Numbered from the stretch's first letter, positions 1 to 9,213 are shown. The stretch is 64,000 bases of DNA from Exilispira sp964581895 (GCA_964581895.1 CAZOPR010000001.1:310001-374000), one strand, 5' to 3'. The notes: generated by a model not told the origin, from the sequence alone. Translations and numbers: made by a program.

Positions 1-1208
1 AAAACTTTATCCTTCCAAAACAAATCTTTGAAGATTTTGGTATAAGATATGTCGGGCCAATAGATGGTCATAATATTAAAGAATTGATAGAATATTTTAG
101 TTTTGCAAAGAACTTTCCCCAGACTATTTTGATACATGTTAAGACTATAAAAGGAAAAGGTTTTAAACCAGCAGAGGAAAACCCAGAGCTTTTCCACTCT
201 GCTCCTCCTTTCAATCCTTTAACTGGGGAGGTAAAGCAATCAGCAAACAGTTTTACAAATCTTTTTGGCAAAATTCTTGTCGAAAAAGCAAGAGAAAATA
301 AAGATGTCTATGCAATAACTGCTGCCATGAAAAATGGATGTGGTCTTGATAATTTTGAAAAGGAATATCGTGATAGATTTATAGATGTTGGGATAGCTGA
401 AAGTCTTGCGGTATCTATGGCTGCAGGGCTAGCTAAAATAGGGAAAAAACCAGTTGTCTCTATCTATTCAATATTTTTAGTAAGAGCAGCATCTCAGGTT
501 TACCATGATGTAGTTTTGAATCATCTACCTGTTTTTTTTGCTATCGATAGATCTGGTCTTGTAGGTATAGATGGACCAACGCATCATGGACTTTATATCT
601 ATCCTTTCCTTTGTAGTCTTCCAGATATTAATCTTTTTAGTTGCGGTTTTATTGAAGATGTTGAGTCTGCTTTTTCACTTTTAGGAAATACAAAATTCCC
701 TGTTTTCATGCAATACCCAAAAGATGTTGCAATTTCTTTTTATGATGAAATAAAAAAGATATCTTATGAGACAGGTAAGAATTTCAATACAGAATATAAA
801 CCTTTTGATATAAATAAAATCTATATTAACAATGAAAGCAAAATAGCAATAATAAGTGTAGGAAGTTCATTTTCTATCTGTAAAAATGCATTTGTAGAAC
901 TTTATAAACAAAATATATATGTTAATTTTTATTATATTAGCAAGATAAAGCCTTTTGATGATGAATCTATACTACAAATATTATTTGATAATCAAAAGAT
1001 TATTGTTGTTGATGAATCTCCTTCATCTTCATATATTTACCAGAAAATTAGTGAAATATCAGCGAAAGCGAAAATGGGAAAAAATTTTTTAGTAGATGTT
1101 TTACCATTTACCTTACCCGATATATTAATAACTCATGGGACAAGAGAACAGTTATTTGACCTGGTTGGTTTTTCTTCAAAGGAACTTGTAAATTTAATAA
1201 GAAGATAA
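1..1208 (+). CDS. dxs: 1-deoxy-D-xylulose-5-phosphate synthase, C-terminal part (5' end outside window)
   Basis: Thiamine-diphosphate enzyme that condenses pyruvate with glyceraldehyde 3-phosphate, the first step of the MEP isoprenoid pathway; cytosolic. The frame is already open at base 3, and the DXS signature YVGPIDGHN is read at about bases 48-74. That lies upstream of an internal TTG at 84, so the gene enters from outside the window and 84 is not its start. What remains is the central linker, the pyrimidine-binding transketolase domain (DVGIAE, with the ThDP-activating Glu) and the C-terminal transketolase domain. folP follows after about 50 bases in the same direction. The family assignment is secure; only the N-terminal ThDP part cannot be inspected. 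Confidence 0.93.
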   Translation, partial: NFILPKQIFEDFGIRYVGPIDGHNIKELIEYFSFAKNFPQTILIHVKTIKGKGFKPAEENPELFHSAPPFNPLTGEVKQSANSFTNLFGKILVEKARENKDVYAITAAMKNGCGLDNFEKEYRDRFIDVGIAESLAVSMAAGLAKIGKKPVVSIYSIFLVRAASQVYHDVVLNHLPVFFAIDRSGLVGIDGPTHHGLYIYPFLCSLPDINLFSCGFIEDVESAFSLLGNTKFPVFMQYPKDVAISFYDEIKKISYETGKNFNTEYKPFDINKIYINNESKIAIISVGSSFSICKNAFVELYKQNIYVNFYYISKIKPFDDESILQILFDNQKIIVVDESPSSSYIYQKISEISAKAKMGKNFLVDVLPFTLPDILITHGTREQLFDLVGFSSKELVNLIRR

Positions 1209-1259
1209 GATTTTAATAGAATAGATGAAAAAAATGGTTAAAAGGTATACCAAATAATT

Positions 1260-2501
1260 ATGATTTACCATACAATCTATGATTTATCAGATAAAAATTT
1301 ATACTCTTTACAGGCTGAACTTTCAAACATTGAAGTAAGCAAAGAAGTGATCGATTATATGGCATCAAAATTTACTTTTAAAAGATTCTATATCAAAAAT
1401 CTTGACTATAGAGCAGCAAATATTTTGAAACAGGAGGCTCTTTCCTGCGATATTGATGCCGCTATTTCATATAAAACATATACTATGAATCCAGATAAAA
1501 CAGACATTTTACTTTGTGGAACCATAGCTCAGCTTATAAAAATATCTGAAAAACTTCAGAATCAACCATTCAAACTTAAAGAGCTTGGGATAGATTTAAA
1601 ATATTTGATTGAAACCAAAGATTTTAATCCTATCAAAATAGGAAAATGCGAAATAAAACCAGATGATAGATGCTATATAATGGGTATAATAAATGTTACC
1701 CCAGATTCATTTTATAGTGGATCTCGTTATGTTAGCTCAAATATAGATCTTGCGTCTATTGAAAAAACTGTCGAACAGATGATAGAAAATAATGTTGATA
1801 TTATAGATATAGGTGGCGAATCCACAAGACCAGCAAGTGAACCAGTTTCAGAGGAAGAAGAGATTAAAAGGATAGTTCCAGCCATTGAACTTGTTAGAAA
1901 ATTAACGGATATCCCTATTTCTATAGATACATACAAAGCTAAAGTTGCCCAAATCGCCATAGAAAAAGGTGCAGACCTTATAAATGATATTTCTGCCCTT
2001 TCTATGGATCAGAATATGGTAAAAGTGGTAAAAGAAAGTAGAAAACCAGTAGTTTTAATGCATATGAAAGGAACTCCAAAAAATATGCAACAAAATCCAT
2101 CTTATGAAAATTTGATAGATGAGATATATCAATTTTTCAGGTCAAAGATAAACTTTTGCATTGAAAATGGAATAAATGAAGATAATATTATTATAGACCC
2201 CGGTATCGGTTTTGGTAAAAGGTATAAAGATAATTTAGCCTTAACAAAATATATTGGTGCCTTTAAGACTTTGAAAAAACCAATTTTATATGCAGCATCA
2301 AGGAAAAGTTTTATAGGAAGAGCCCTTTCAGAAACAGAAGAACCAGTTAAACCAGAAGATAGGCTTTATGGCTCTTTAGCAGCACATCTTATTGCATCAA
2401 ATTTTGCTAATATTTTGCGGGTTCATGACTTTAAAGAAACGAGGCAGATGGAGATTTTAAAAGAGAAAATCTATGAGGTAAATAGGTTTGAACTTCATTA
2501 A
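1260..2501 (+). CDS. folP: Dihydropteroate synthase with N-terminal extension
   Basis: Joins p-aminobenzoate to hydroxymethyl-dihydropterin pyrophosphate in folate synthesis. The classical TIM barrel occupies about residues 140-413: pterin-loop motif GIINVTPDSF, then IDIGGESTRP, then SIDTYKA, and a late IIDPGIGFGK. At 413 residues it is about 130 longer than the usual 270-280-residue enzyme. The extra N-terminal segment (residues 1-130) has no motif I recognise, but longer FolP proteins of this layout occur in other bacteria. It starts at ATG 1260. Its end overlaps the TTG start of cdaA by 14 bases, so the two are probably translated from one message. An N-terminal pterin enzyme fusion was considered, but no second active site is visible. 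Confidence 0.93.
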   Translation: MIYHTIYDLSDKNLYSLQAELSNIEVSKEVIDYMASKFTFKRFYIKNLDYRAANILKQEALSCDIDAAISYKTYTMNPDKTDILLCGTIAQLIKISEKLQNQPFKLKELGIDLKYLIETKDFNPIKIGKCEIKPDDRCYIMGIINVTPDSFYSGSRYVSSNIDLASIEKTVEQMIENNVDIIDIGGESTRPASEPVSEEEEIKRIVPAIELVRKLTDIPISIDTYKAKVAQIAIEKGADLINDISALSMDQNMVKVVKESRKPVVLMHMKGTPKNMQQNPSYENLIDEIYQFFRSKINFCIENGINEDNIIIDPGIGFGKRYKDNLALTKYIGAFKTLKKPILYAASRKSFIGRALSETEEPVKPEDRLYGSLAAHLIASNFANILRVHDFKETRQMEILKEKIYEVNRFELH

Positions 2502-3387
2502 AACCTTAGAGATAATTTTCCGTAATTTTATTATCCCTTTTTTAGATATTATTACGATGACATTTGTCATATTCTATGTTTATCTTTTCATTCAAAAGAC
2601 AAAAGCTGTTGATTTGGCAAAAGGTTTATTCATAATACTTATAGTATTTTTTATAATGGAATTGATTGGTTTTCCAGTCATTTCATGGCTATTTGAAAAG
2701 CTTTTATATAATATTTTACTTTTGATAATTATTCTTTTTTCTCCAGAAATTAGAGTTATTTTAATGAATGTCGGTAAAGATACATCAAAGATATTAACTT
2801 CACAAAAGGACGAAGATGCCCTACAGAAGATTATTTCAAGTATCATTAAGCTTGCACAGAGAAAAGATGGCGCCATTTTTGTTTTTGCAAGAAAAGAAAA
2901 TCTTTTCGACATTATTTCAAGTTATGTCTCATGGGATGCTGAAGTCTCAGAGGAGGTCATTCTTTTTCTTTTTGATAAAAGATCGATATTTCACGATGGT
3001 GCAATTATTATAGACAGAAATTTTAGAATAAAAGCAATTGCTGCAATTTTGCCTTTAACTGATGCTACCCCTGATTCAAACATTCTTGAAAAGCATATAG
3101 GAACAAGGCATAGAGCAGGACTTGGTATTTCAGAAAAATCAGATGCCATTGCTATTGTTGTCTCTGAAGAAACAGGTCAAATTTCAATCTTTGATGATGG
3201 TAAACCATATATGAATATCCCTCCTCAAAATCTAAAGGCAACTTTTGTTGAACACCTTTTTAGAGAAAGAGAAGAAGAAAATTTAAATTTGATTGAAGAA
3301 GAAGAAATTGACAATAAAATTGACAATGATGAAGATAAAAAAGAAGATAAAGAAGAAAATGAAATCGAAGGCAAAGAAAAGGATTAA
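2488..3387 (+). CDS. cdaA: Membrane diadenylate cyclase CdaA
   Basis: Makes c-di-AMP from two ATP; c-di-AMP controls potassium/osmolyte balance and wall homeostasis. Three N-terminal membrane helices (about residues 10-85) are followed by a DAC domain with both catalytic signatures: DGA at residues 170-172 and RHR at 207-209. The last 40 residues are an acidic, lysine-rich tail that is probably disordered. The start is TTG 2488, preceded by a GAGG about 9 bases upstream inside folP; the reading frame begins with the expected amphipathic/TM segment, and no better ATG exists. The next gene, two bases downstream, is the YbbR partner, the standard CdaA-CdaR arrangement. Confidence 0.93.
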   Translation: MNFIKTLEIIFRNFIIPFLDIITMTFVIFYVYLFIQKTKAVDLAKGLFIILIVFFIMELIGFPVISWLFEKLLYNILLLIIILFSPEIRVILMNVGKDTSKILTSQKDEDALQKIISSIIKLAQRKDGAIFVFARKENLFDIISSYVSWDAEVSEEVILFLFDKRSIFHDGAIIIDRNFRIKAIAAILPLTDATPDSNILEKHIGTRHRAGLGISEKSDAIAIVVSEETGQISIFDDGKPYMNIPPQNLKATFVEHLFREREEENLNLIEEEEIDNKIDNDEDKKEDKEENEIEGKEKD

Positions 3388-3389
3388 AG

Positions 3390-4364
3390 ATGCCTTTATT
3401 TAAAGATAGAAGAATAAAAAATTTTATTAATCAACTTTTTAAGGATATAAAGGAGCATCCTGTTCCTTTTATAATTTCATTACTTATTTCTTTAATGTTA
3501 TTTTACTATATAGCAAACATTGGGGTTCAAAGTTTACTTGTTGTCGGTGATTTGCAATATAAGGTTAATTCTGCGGATTTATTCATAATTAATAAAAAAA
3601 ATATAAAAATCAAAGTCACACTAAGAGGTAAAACAGAAGACTTAAAACTTGTAAATGAAGATATAATAAAAACTTATATCAATATTGATGCTAAAAAACC
3701 TGGAGATTATACATATAAAGTAATGGTAGATAGTTCATATTTGCCAGATAATATAAGAGTTGTTAAAATTGAACCATCATCAGTAAACATAACTCTTGAT
3801 AAATTGTTTAAAAAAAGGGTAAAAATCGAACCAAATATAACTGGCAAATGTGAAAAAGGCTATTCTGTATCCTCTTTGACTTTTACTAAATCCCCTTATG
3901 CTATTGTTGAAGGTCCTTATTCAATTCTTTCAAATCTGGAAACTGTTAAAACCTTAGAAATTTCTGTAGATGGCTTAAATTTCCCTTTAATATTACCTAT
4001 TAAGCTTGATAATGATCAGTTGAAAATTGTCTCTCCTGTTGATAATCAAATTATTGTAGATATAAGGCAGCTAAGTATTTTTAAGAAAATAAGTGATATT
4101 CCGATTTTGCTATCCAATAAGAATTCAAAGTTTTCTTACACTCTTTCTGTAAATAAATTTAGTGCTGATATACTTGTTACAGAAGATATCAAAGACAAAA
4201 TATCTTCATCTGATCTTATTTTTGTTATTGATTGCAGCTATTTTCAGTCCCCTGGTGTTTATACATTGAAAATCATACCTAAAACAATTACCGATATAAA
4301 TATATTAAATACAAATCCAGAATATATTCAACTTAGCATAAATTTTATTGAGCCTGGAAATTAA
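3390..4364 (+). CDS. cdaR: YbbR-domain protein, CdaA regulator
   Basis: Membrane-anchored extracytoplasmic protein of the YbbR/CdaR family, which binds and modulates CdaA. One N-terminal transmembrane helix at about residues 28-50 is followed by roughly 270 residues of beta-rich YbbR-like repeats, seen as recurring patterns around VKIEPNITGKCEKGYSVSS and SPYAIVEGPYS. Length (324 aa) fits a protein with about three YbbR units. It begins two bases after the cdaA stop, so co-expression is near certain. The family call rests on repeat pattern plus synteny; the exact number of repeats was not resolved. Confidence 0.85.
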   Translation: MPLFKDRRIKNFINQLFKDIKEHPVPFIISLLISLMLFYYIANIGVQSLLVVGDLQYKVNSADLFIINKKNIKIKVTLRGKTEDLKLVNEDIIKTYINIDAKKPGDYTYKVMVDSSYLPDNIRVVKIEPSSVNITLDKLFKKRVKIEPNITGKCEKGYSVSSLTFTKSPYAIVEGPYSILSNLETVKTLEISVDGLNFPLILPIKLDNDQLKIVSPVDNQIIVDIRQLSIFKKISDIPILLSNKNSKFSYTLSVNKFSADILVTEDIKDKISSSDLIFVIDCSYFQSPGVYTLKIIPKTITDINILNTNPEYIQLSINFIEPGN

Positions 4365-4450
4365 AAGATTTTTTGAAATTTAAGATAAAAAAATATAAAT
4401 AATTTAGAAAATAAAAAATAAATCGTAAAAAAAGAAAAAAGGGGAAGAAA

Positions 4451-5188
4451 TTGGATAAAGTTTTACCTCTTCGTTTGGGAGTAAATATTGATCATTTTGC
4501 AACGCTTCGAAACGCAAGAAAAGAAGGTTTTCCTTCCATAGTGCAAGCAGCAACTATGGCAATTTCAGCTGGCGCAGATATGGTAGTTTGCCATCTAAGA
4601 GAAGATAGAAGGCATATAAATGATGAAGATCTATATCTAATAAGGAAAGCTGTTGTTAAAGATTTAGATCTTGAAATGGCTTTAAGAGAAGATGTCATAA
4701 AAATATCTTTTGATGTTAAGCCAGATAAGGTCACAATCGTGCCTGAAAGAAGAGAAGAAGTTACAACTGAAGGTGGGCTTGATGTCAAAAAGCATTTTGA
4801 CCAACTAAAAGATCTTGTAAAAGAATATAAAAAAGCAAAAATAGAGACATTTTTGTTTATTGAACCAGATATTGAAACGATAGAACTTGCTGCAAAATTA
4901 GGTGTGGATGGTGTAGAGCTTCATACTGGAAGATACAGCAGGGCAAAAGGAAAAGATATTGTTCATGAGTATAAAAGGGTAAAGATTGCAGCAGAAAAAG
5001 CAAATGAAGAAGGACTTCTTGTCGCTGCTGGGCATGGACTTGACTATCAAAACACACCTTTGATTGCTGGCATTCCACAGATTTTCGAATTAAATATAGG
5101 TTTTTCAATAATCTGCCAATCATTATTTATTGGATTTGAAGGTGCTATAAGATCAATGCGTCAGTTGATGATGATAAATAGAAAATAA
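4451..5188 (+). CDS. pdxJ: Pyridoxine 5'-phosphate synthase
   Basis: Condenses 3-amino-2-oxopropyl phosphate with deoxyxylulose 5-phosphate (the Dxs product) to pyridoxine 5'-phosphate, in the DXP-dependent vitamin B6 route. The start is TTG 4451 with a strong GGGGA Shine-Dalgarno at 4441-4445, giving the canonical PdxJ N-terminus LGVNIDHFATLRNAR. The central EDVIKI, the VTIVPERREEVTTEGG loop and late HTGRYS and AAGHGLDY segments are all present. Length 245 is normal. Finding dxs and pdxJ in one neighbourhood is metabolically coherent because DXP feeds both pathways. PdxJ is typical of Gram-negative-type lineages rather than of Firmicutes, which use PdxS/PdxT. Confidence 0.95.
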   Translation: MDKVLPLRLGVNIDHFATLRNARKEGFPSIVQAATMAISAGADMVVCHLREDRRHINDEDLYLIRKAVVKDLDLEMALREDVIKISFDVKPDKVTIVPERREEVTTEGGLDVKKHFDQLKDLVKEYKKAKIETFLFIEPDIETIELAAKLGVDGVELHTGRYSRAKGKDIVHEYKRVKIAAEKANEEGLLVAAGHGLDYQNTPLIAGIPQIFELNIGFSIICQSLFIGFEGAIRSMRQLMMINRK

Positions 5189-5328
5189 TCTTGACATAAA
5201 TTGATTAGATGGCATTTATTTTATTGAGGCTGGTATATAGTTTTATATATAATGTTATAATCTTGATCTTATGATTTTTTTTAGATTATTAGATCTTTTT
5301 ATTCTTGAATTTTTCGCTTCATAAAAGA

Positions 5329-5399
5329 TGCGGGCTAGTGTAATGGCAGCACGACAGACTCTGGCTCTGTTTGTGAGGGTTCAAATCCTTCGCCCGCAG
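5329..5399 (+). tRNA. tRNA-Gln (anticodon CTG)
   Basis: A 71-base cloverleaf. The acceptor arm pairs TGCGGGC (5329-5335) with GCCCGCA (5392-5398), followed by discriminator G at 5399. The anticodon stem ACAGA/TCTGT encloses loop CTCTGGC with anticodon CTG, which reads the glutamine codon CAG. The T arm has the expected TTCAAAT loop. CCA is not encoded. A run of eight T follows immediately and may end transcription. Confidence 0.95.
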
Positions 5400-5614
5400 T
5401 TTTTTTTATCTTAAAAAATAAATCCATAATATTTTTTTTTAAAAAATTTTCAAAAGAAGTTATCATTTTTTGCAATTTATGAATTTCATGCTATTTTAAC
5501 TATGTTAACGATTTGTCGAAATTTATATTTTTTCATTTGACAAAAAAATGGTATCAATAAAGCAAATGTTTATGATTAATTGAGATTTATATTTTTTCAA
5601 AAAGGAGAAAATTA

Positions 5615-7045
5615 ATGAATTTTAGGAAAAAAATCATTTTCTTTTCGATTACTATTTTGATTCTATCTTTCGTTCTATATGGTTGTCCTATTGAACCTGT
5701 TATAAATCATGATTCATCCTGGCTTGTTTTGGTTTATCTTGATGGAGATAATAATCTTGAAGATTGCGCTATAGATGATTTAAATGAAATGGAAAGTGCA
5801 CTTTATAAACTTAATAATAAAGAGTTAAATATCCTTGCTCTTTTTGATAGAACATCCAGCTATGATTCCTCAAATGGTGATTGGACATCGACAAGACTTT
5901 ACTATATTCAACCTGATTCAGATACATCCGAAATAAATTCTACACTAATTAAAGATTATGGTGAACTTAATATGGGTGATCCTGCTACACTAAGTAATTT
6001 TATTTCCTATGCAAAGCAAAATTTTACATATCAGCATTTAATGTTAATACTATGGAATCATGGAGGTGGAGCTAGAATCAAATCTGATATTCAAACTAAT
6101 ACTTTTTCAATAGAAAAAGCTGTTTGTTGGGATGATTCAAATTCTGAAGATTGCCTATATCTTGATGAAGTGCAGCAAGCTCTTTCAGCTAACTTTAGTT
6201 CAGCAAACAAACTTGACATAATAGGTTTTGATGCTTGTCTTATGGGGACAGTTGAAGTAGCTTATGAATTCAGAGACTTAGCTTCTTATATGATAGGATC
6301 TATGCATACAGAGCAGGGAGATGGCTGGGATTATGAGTCTTTATTTTATGGTGGAACTACAAATTGTCCGCAACTTGATCCTTCTTCAATTACAGCAGCC
6401 GATATGGCGATAAGAGCAGTTAAAAGCTATCGAGATTTCATTGAAGCTACTTATAGCAATTCGGGTGAAACAATGGCTGCGATTGATCTTTCAAAATTAC
6501 CTGCATTAAAAACTAAAATTGATCAACTTGCAGTAAGTATTTATAGCGAAAATAAAAAAAGTAATATTGAAACAATTCGAGATAGCTCAATTCATTTTTA
6601 TGATAGTGATGACGATTCTATATCTATTCCATATTTTGACCTATATGATTTGTGTAATAGAATTTATAATGATGCAACATATGGATTTTCTGCTGGACTA
6701 AAAAATGCAGCTAATGATGTCATAACAGCCCTTTCAGATGCTATATTGTATGCTTATGGTGATGATGGAAATGGGCAATCCTACTATTTTGGTGATGGAG
6801 TAGCTACTAAAAGAGGGCTTTCAATCTTCTTTTCAAGAGGGAATCTCACATATAGTAGTTATTCTCACTATGCATATCAATGGTGGTACACCTCACTTGA
6901 TACAAATACATGGTCGCCAGGCGGACATTACTATGGCAAAATTGATTTTGCAGATTCAGATTCAGATGGAATAGTTGCAACATGGAGAGAATTATTTGAG
7001 TATTGGTATGATAATGGAACTAGTTACACCCCTTCTTCATATTAA
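5615..7045 (+). CDS. Clostripain-family (C11) cysteine peptidase lipoprotein
   Basis: Predicted surface-anchored peptidase. A lipoprotein signal peptide (basic start, hydrophobic core, lipobox LYGC with Cys24) is followed by the C11 fold: an entry strand WLVLVYLDGDNNLE, catalytic His149 in LWNHGGG, and catalytic Cys208 in GFDACLMG. Clostripain-type enzymes cleave after Arg or Lys and usually self-process; whether this one does cannot be told. Length (476 aa) is typical. The start has a good AAGGAG about 10 bases upstream. It is monocistronic: a long spacer lies before it and an intrinsic terminator directly after. Confidence 0.88.
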   Translation: MNFRKKIIFFSITILILSFVLYGCPIEPVINHDSSWLVLVYLDGDNNLEDCAIDDLNEMESALYKLNNKELNILALFDRTSSYDSSNGDWTSTRLYYIQPDSDTSEINSTLIKDYGELNMGDPATLSNFISYAKQNFTYQHLMLILWNHGGGARIKSDIQTNTFSIEKAVCWDDSNSEDCLYLDEVQQALSANFSSANKLDIIGFDACLMGTVEVAYEFRDLASYMIGSMHTEQGDGWDYESLFYGGTTNCPQLDPSSITAADMAIRAVKSYRDFIEATYSNSGETMAAIDLSKLPALKTKIDQLAVSIYSENKKSNIETIRDSSIHFYDSDDDSISIPYFDLYDLCNRIYNDATYGFSAGLKNAANDVITALSDAILYAYGDDGNGQSYYFGDGVATKRGLSIFFSRGNLTYSSYSHYAYQWWYTSLDTNTWSPGGHYYGKIDFADSDSDGIVATWRELFEYWYDNGTSYTPSSY

Positions 7046-7058
7046 TTAATCTTTTTTG

Positions 7059-7085
7059 AGCCCTCTTTCTTAAGAGGGCTTTTTG
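7059..7085 (+). terminator. Intrinsic terminator of the C11 peptidase gene
   Basis: A perfect 9-bp stem, AGCCCTCTT (7059-7067) with AAGAGGGCT (7072-7080), with a four-base loop, followed by a T tract. It is G+C-rich compared with its surroundings and lies 14 bases past the stop codon. Confidence 0.92.
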
Positions 7086-7274
7086 TTTATATTTTATAAT
7101 TATACCTTTAATTATAATTTTTTTTAAGATTATGGGTTAATATCATATCTTAAAGATTTTTATATATTTCTTAATTCTATTTGATTTTTGTTTTTTATTT
7201 GCAAAATAAAAAATTAATCTTAAAATATTTATTGAGTAAATTTCTCAATTTATTCAACTTAAAGGGGGATAAGA

Positions 7275-7691
7275 ATGAACAATTCTATTAGTTACAATCA
7301 ATCTTTTTCACCAGAACTTATAGCAATGACTTTCTTAATATTTATTTTGCTTAGAATATTTGCAGAAGATAAAATTATTAGAAAAAATCTATTTAATATC
7401 TCTTTTATATTTATAATTTGTTCAGTTTTTCTTAATATTTTTATCAATATTATTTTTATATTTCCTATTTTTTTTCTATCTAAAGATATTAGTTTTGATT
7501 TTGGAACTAGTTTCAAGAAAGCTTTTTCTTTTGGTATAATTAGCGTGATTTTATATGTTTTATCATATTTATTATTATTAATAAGCTGGGTTGGGCTTTT
7601 ATTTTCATTTAATATTTTGAAATTTAATAAAAAAATAAATACAATTGAGAAGAAAGATAATAATTTTCATGATAATATAAAGGAGGATTAA
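7275..7691 (+). CDS. Small integral membrane protein, unknown function
   Basis: Not recognised. A 138-residue, very hydrophobic protein with three or four predicted membrane helices (about residues 13-30, 40-70 and 80-112), ending in a Lys/Asn-rich cytoplasmic tail. It starts at ATG 7275 behind a clear AAGGGGG Shine-Dalgarno. Its stop is followed after one base by the YbjQ-family gene, whose ribosome site (AAGGAGG) lies inside this gene's end, so the two are very likely translationally coupled. A membrane partner for the cytosolic YbjQ protein is a reasonable inference, with no motif to prove it. Confidence 0.6.
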   Translation: MNNSISYNQSFSPELIAMTFLIFILLRIFAEDKIIRKNLFNISFIFIICSVFLNIFINIIFIFPIFFLSKDISFDFGTSFKKAFSFGIISVILYVLSYLLLLISWVGLLFSFNILKFNKKINTIEKKDNNFHDNIKED

Positions 7692-7692
7692 G

Positions 7693-8010
7693 ATGGTTTT
7701 ATCAACGACACCTAATATTGAAGGGAAAAAAATCAAAAATTATTTAGGTATTGTGAGTGGAGAGGCTATTTTAGGTGCAAATATTTTCAGAGATTTTTTT
7801 GCTAATATCACAGATATTATAGGGGGAAGGGCTGCTTCTTATGAATCTGAACTTAGAAAAGCAAAAGATATCGCATTAAATGAGATGATGCAACAAGCAT
7901 ATTCAATAGGAGCGAATGCGGTTGTTGGGGTTGATCTTGACTACGAAACAATTGGGCAAAGCATGCTTATGGTTAGTGCAAGCGGAACAGCAGTAATTGT
8001 TGAAGATTAA
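7693..8010 (+). CDS. YbjQ/UPF0145 family protein
   Basis: A 105-residue protein of the YbjQ (UPF0145, 'putative heavy-metal-binding') family, which forms pentameric rings of unknown biological role. Recognised from the N-terminal STTPNIEGKKIKNYLGIVSG, the central RAASYESELRKAKDIALNEM helix, and the GANAVVGVDLDYE plus VSASGTAV ending. The full family length is present. The gene is coupled to the upstream membrane protein (one-base gap), and a cupin gene follows nine bases later, suggesting a three-gene unit from 7275 to 8349. Confidence 0.9.
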   Translation: MVLSTTPNIEGKKIKNYLGIVSGEAILGANIFRDFFANITDIIGGRAASYESELRKAKDIALNEMMQQAYSIGANAVVGVDLDYETIGQSMLMVSASGTAVIVED

Positions 8011-8019
8011 GGTAAAAAT

Positions 8020-8349
8020 ATGGATATTAATATTTACCATTTTGATTCCCTTGAAGATATATCTAAAGAAGCAGGAATGGCGGATAAATACAAGGCTGTA
8101 AAAATAAAGAGTTCATTCGGACCAGAAATCGCAAGGATTACTATAGAAGCATTTGGTAGGGTTTCAAAACATAAAGCTGATGTTGATGTTATTTTTTATG
8201 TTATTAAAGGTAGCATAGAAATATTTATTGATGATGAAAAATTTATAGTTCATGAAAATGATTGCATAGAAGTTCCTAAAAATATGGATAGAGCAGTTGT
8301 AAATAAACATGATATTAAAGCAGAGTTTTTGATATTCAGATTGACATAG
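8020..8349 (+). CDS. Single-domain cupin protein
   Basis: A 109-residue cupin-2-type beta barrel. The two cupin motifs are visible in degenerate form: a first one around RVSKHKADVDVIFYVIKGSIEI (about residues 48-69) and a second around VHENDCIEVPKNMDRAV (78-94). The usual metal-binding HxH plus Glu set is only partly kept, so metal binding is uncertain. Substrate unknown. It shares the message of the YbjQ gene. Its stop codon TAG lies inside the first unit of a degenerate direct repeat (8341-8512). Confidence 0.75.
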   Translation: MDINIYHFDSLEDISKEAGMADKYKAVKIKSSFGPEIARITIEAFGRVSKHKADVDVIFYVIKGSIEIFIDDEKFIVHENDCIEVPKNMDRAVVNKHDIKAEFLIFRLT

Positions 8350-8512
8350 CAGCATATAAAATAAAAAGTTTTGTATTTGATTCGGGGGCGGTTCCTGAAT
8401 AATTATTAACATAATAGCATATAAAATAAAAAGCATTTATTTTAGCAATATAGAAGTGACCAAACAATGTTGACATAGTAATATATGATAGTAAGATATG
8501 AAATAAAAAATG
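8341..8512 (+). repeat. Degenerate ~65-bp tandem repeat, three units
   Basis: A 28-base element beginning TTGACATAGCAGCATATAAA at 8341 recurs as TTAACATAATAGCATATAAA at 8406 and, more diverged, as TTGACATAGTAATATATGAT at 8470, so the spacing is 65 and 64 bases. The stretches between the elements do not match each other. The first unit covers the stop codon of the cupin gene, and the third carries a promoter-like pair ahead of the next gene. Confidence 0.7.
8470..8497 (+). promoter_or_regulatory. Possible sigma-70 promoter for the 8590 gene
   Basis: A consensus -35 box TTGACA at 8470-8475 and a weak -10 TAAGAT at 8492-8497, 16 bases apart, lie about 90 bases ahead of the methyltransferase gene. 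AT-richness makes chance matches common. Confidence 0.4.
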
Positions 8513-8589
8513 CAGATTTGCTAAACCAATAAAGCAAAAAGGAACAAAATAAAAAAATAAGAATATATAAAAATTTCTGGAAAAAGTTA

Positions 8590-9213
8590 ATGAATAGATT
8601 TTTTACACTTTCAGTCTGTTTGATCTATATTATTTATACCATTATTTTAATATTTGTTAAAAAATCTGCATCTAAAAGGAAAAAGCTTAATAAAGAAGAA
8701 AAGATTTTTTATCTTTATGCTAAAAAAGATTCAATAATTTTAATAACACTTATAATCTTCGAGGTAATTTTTTTATTCTTTTATATATTAAAAATTCCTT
8801 TTATTTATAAATTTAATATTTACTTATCTACGACTTTAAGATTTTTATCTATTTTTACAGGATGTTTAGGTTTGACTCTTATAGGCTGGGCAAGTTTTAT
8901 ACTTGATGGTGAGTTTTCAGAAACTATAGAGTTAAAGGAGAATCATCGTTTAATAACCAAAGGACCTTATCACTATATAAGACATCCAATTTATTCTGGT
9001 TTTATTCTTATGCATCTTGGTATAACTATAGCCCTTTCTAACTTATTAATTTTTTTTATCTTTAATGTTGGTCTTGCTATTTTACTAATAGAAAGGATAC
9101 CAAGGGAGGAAAAAGTATTAAAAGCTTATTTTGGTATAAAATGGATTGAATATTGCAAAAATACAGGCAGGTTTTTACCTAAAAGAGGCAAAAAAAAGTA
9201 TGAAATTGAATAA
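8590..9213 (+). CDS. Isoprenylcysteine/phospholipid methyltransferase-like membrane protein
   Basis: A polytopic membrane protein (207 aa, about five helices) of the ICMT/PEMT-like methyltransferase superfamily. The diagnostic segment LITKGPYHYIRHPIYSGF (about residues 119-136) carries the RHP motif that forms the SAM-binding region, and a C-terminal IPREEKVLKAYFG-IKWIEYCKNTGRFLP matches the family's ending. The substrate is unknown: in bacteria such proteins methylate lipids or prenyl compounds. It stands alone, with repeat-rich spacers on both sides. Start ATG 8590 has no strong Shine-Dalgarno. Confidence 0.82.
   Translation: MNRFFTLSVCLIYIIYTIILIFVKKSASKRKKLNKEEKIFYLYAKKDSIILITLIIFEVIFLFFYILKIPFIYKFNIYLSTTLRFLSIFTGCLGLTLIGWASFILDGEFSETIELKENHRLITKGPYHYIRHPIYSGFILMHLGITIALSNLLIFFIFNVGLAILLIERIPREEKVLKAYFGIKWIEYCKNTGRFLPKRGKKKYEIE

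Noticed and set aside
4365..4450. Riboswitch or RNA gene ahead of pdxJ
   Set aside because: The spacer is short, A-rich and without any stable pairing.
8341..8512. CRISPR-like array with 28-base repeats
   Set aside because: Only three units, with many mismatches and one overlapping a stop codon; it lacks the near-identity of real CRISPR repeats.
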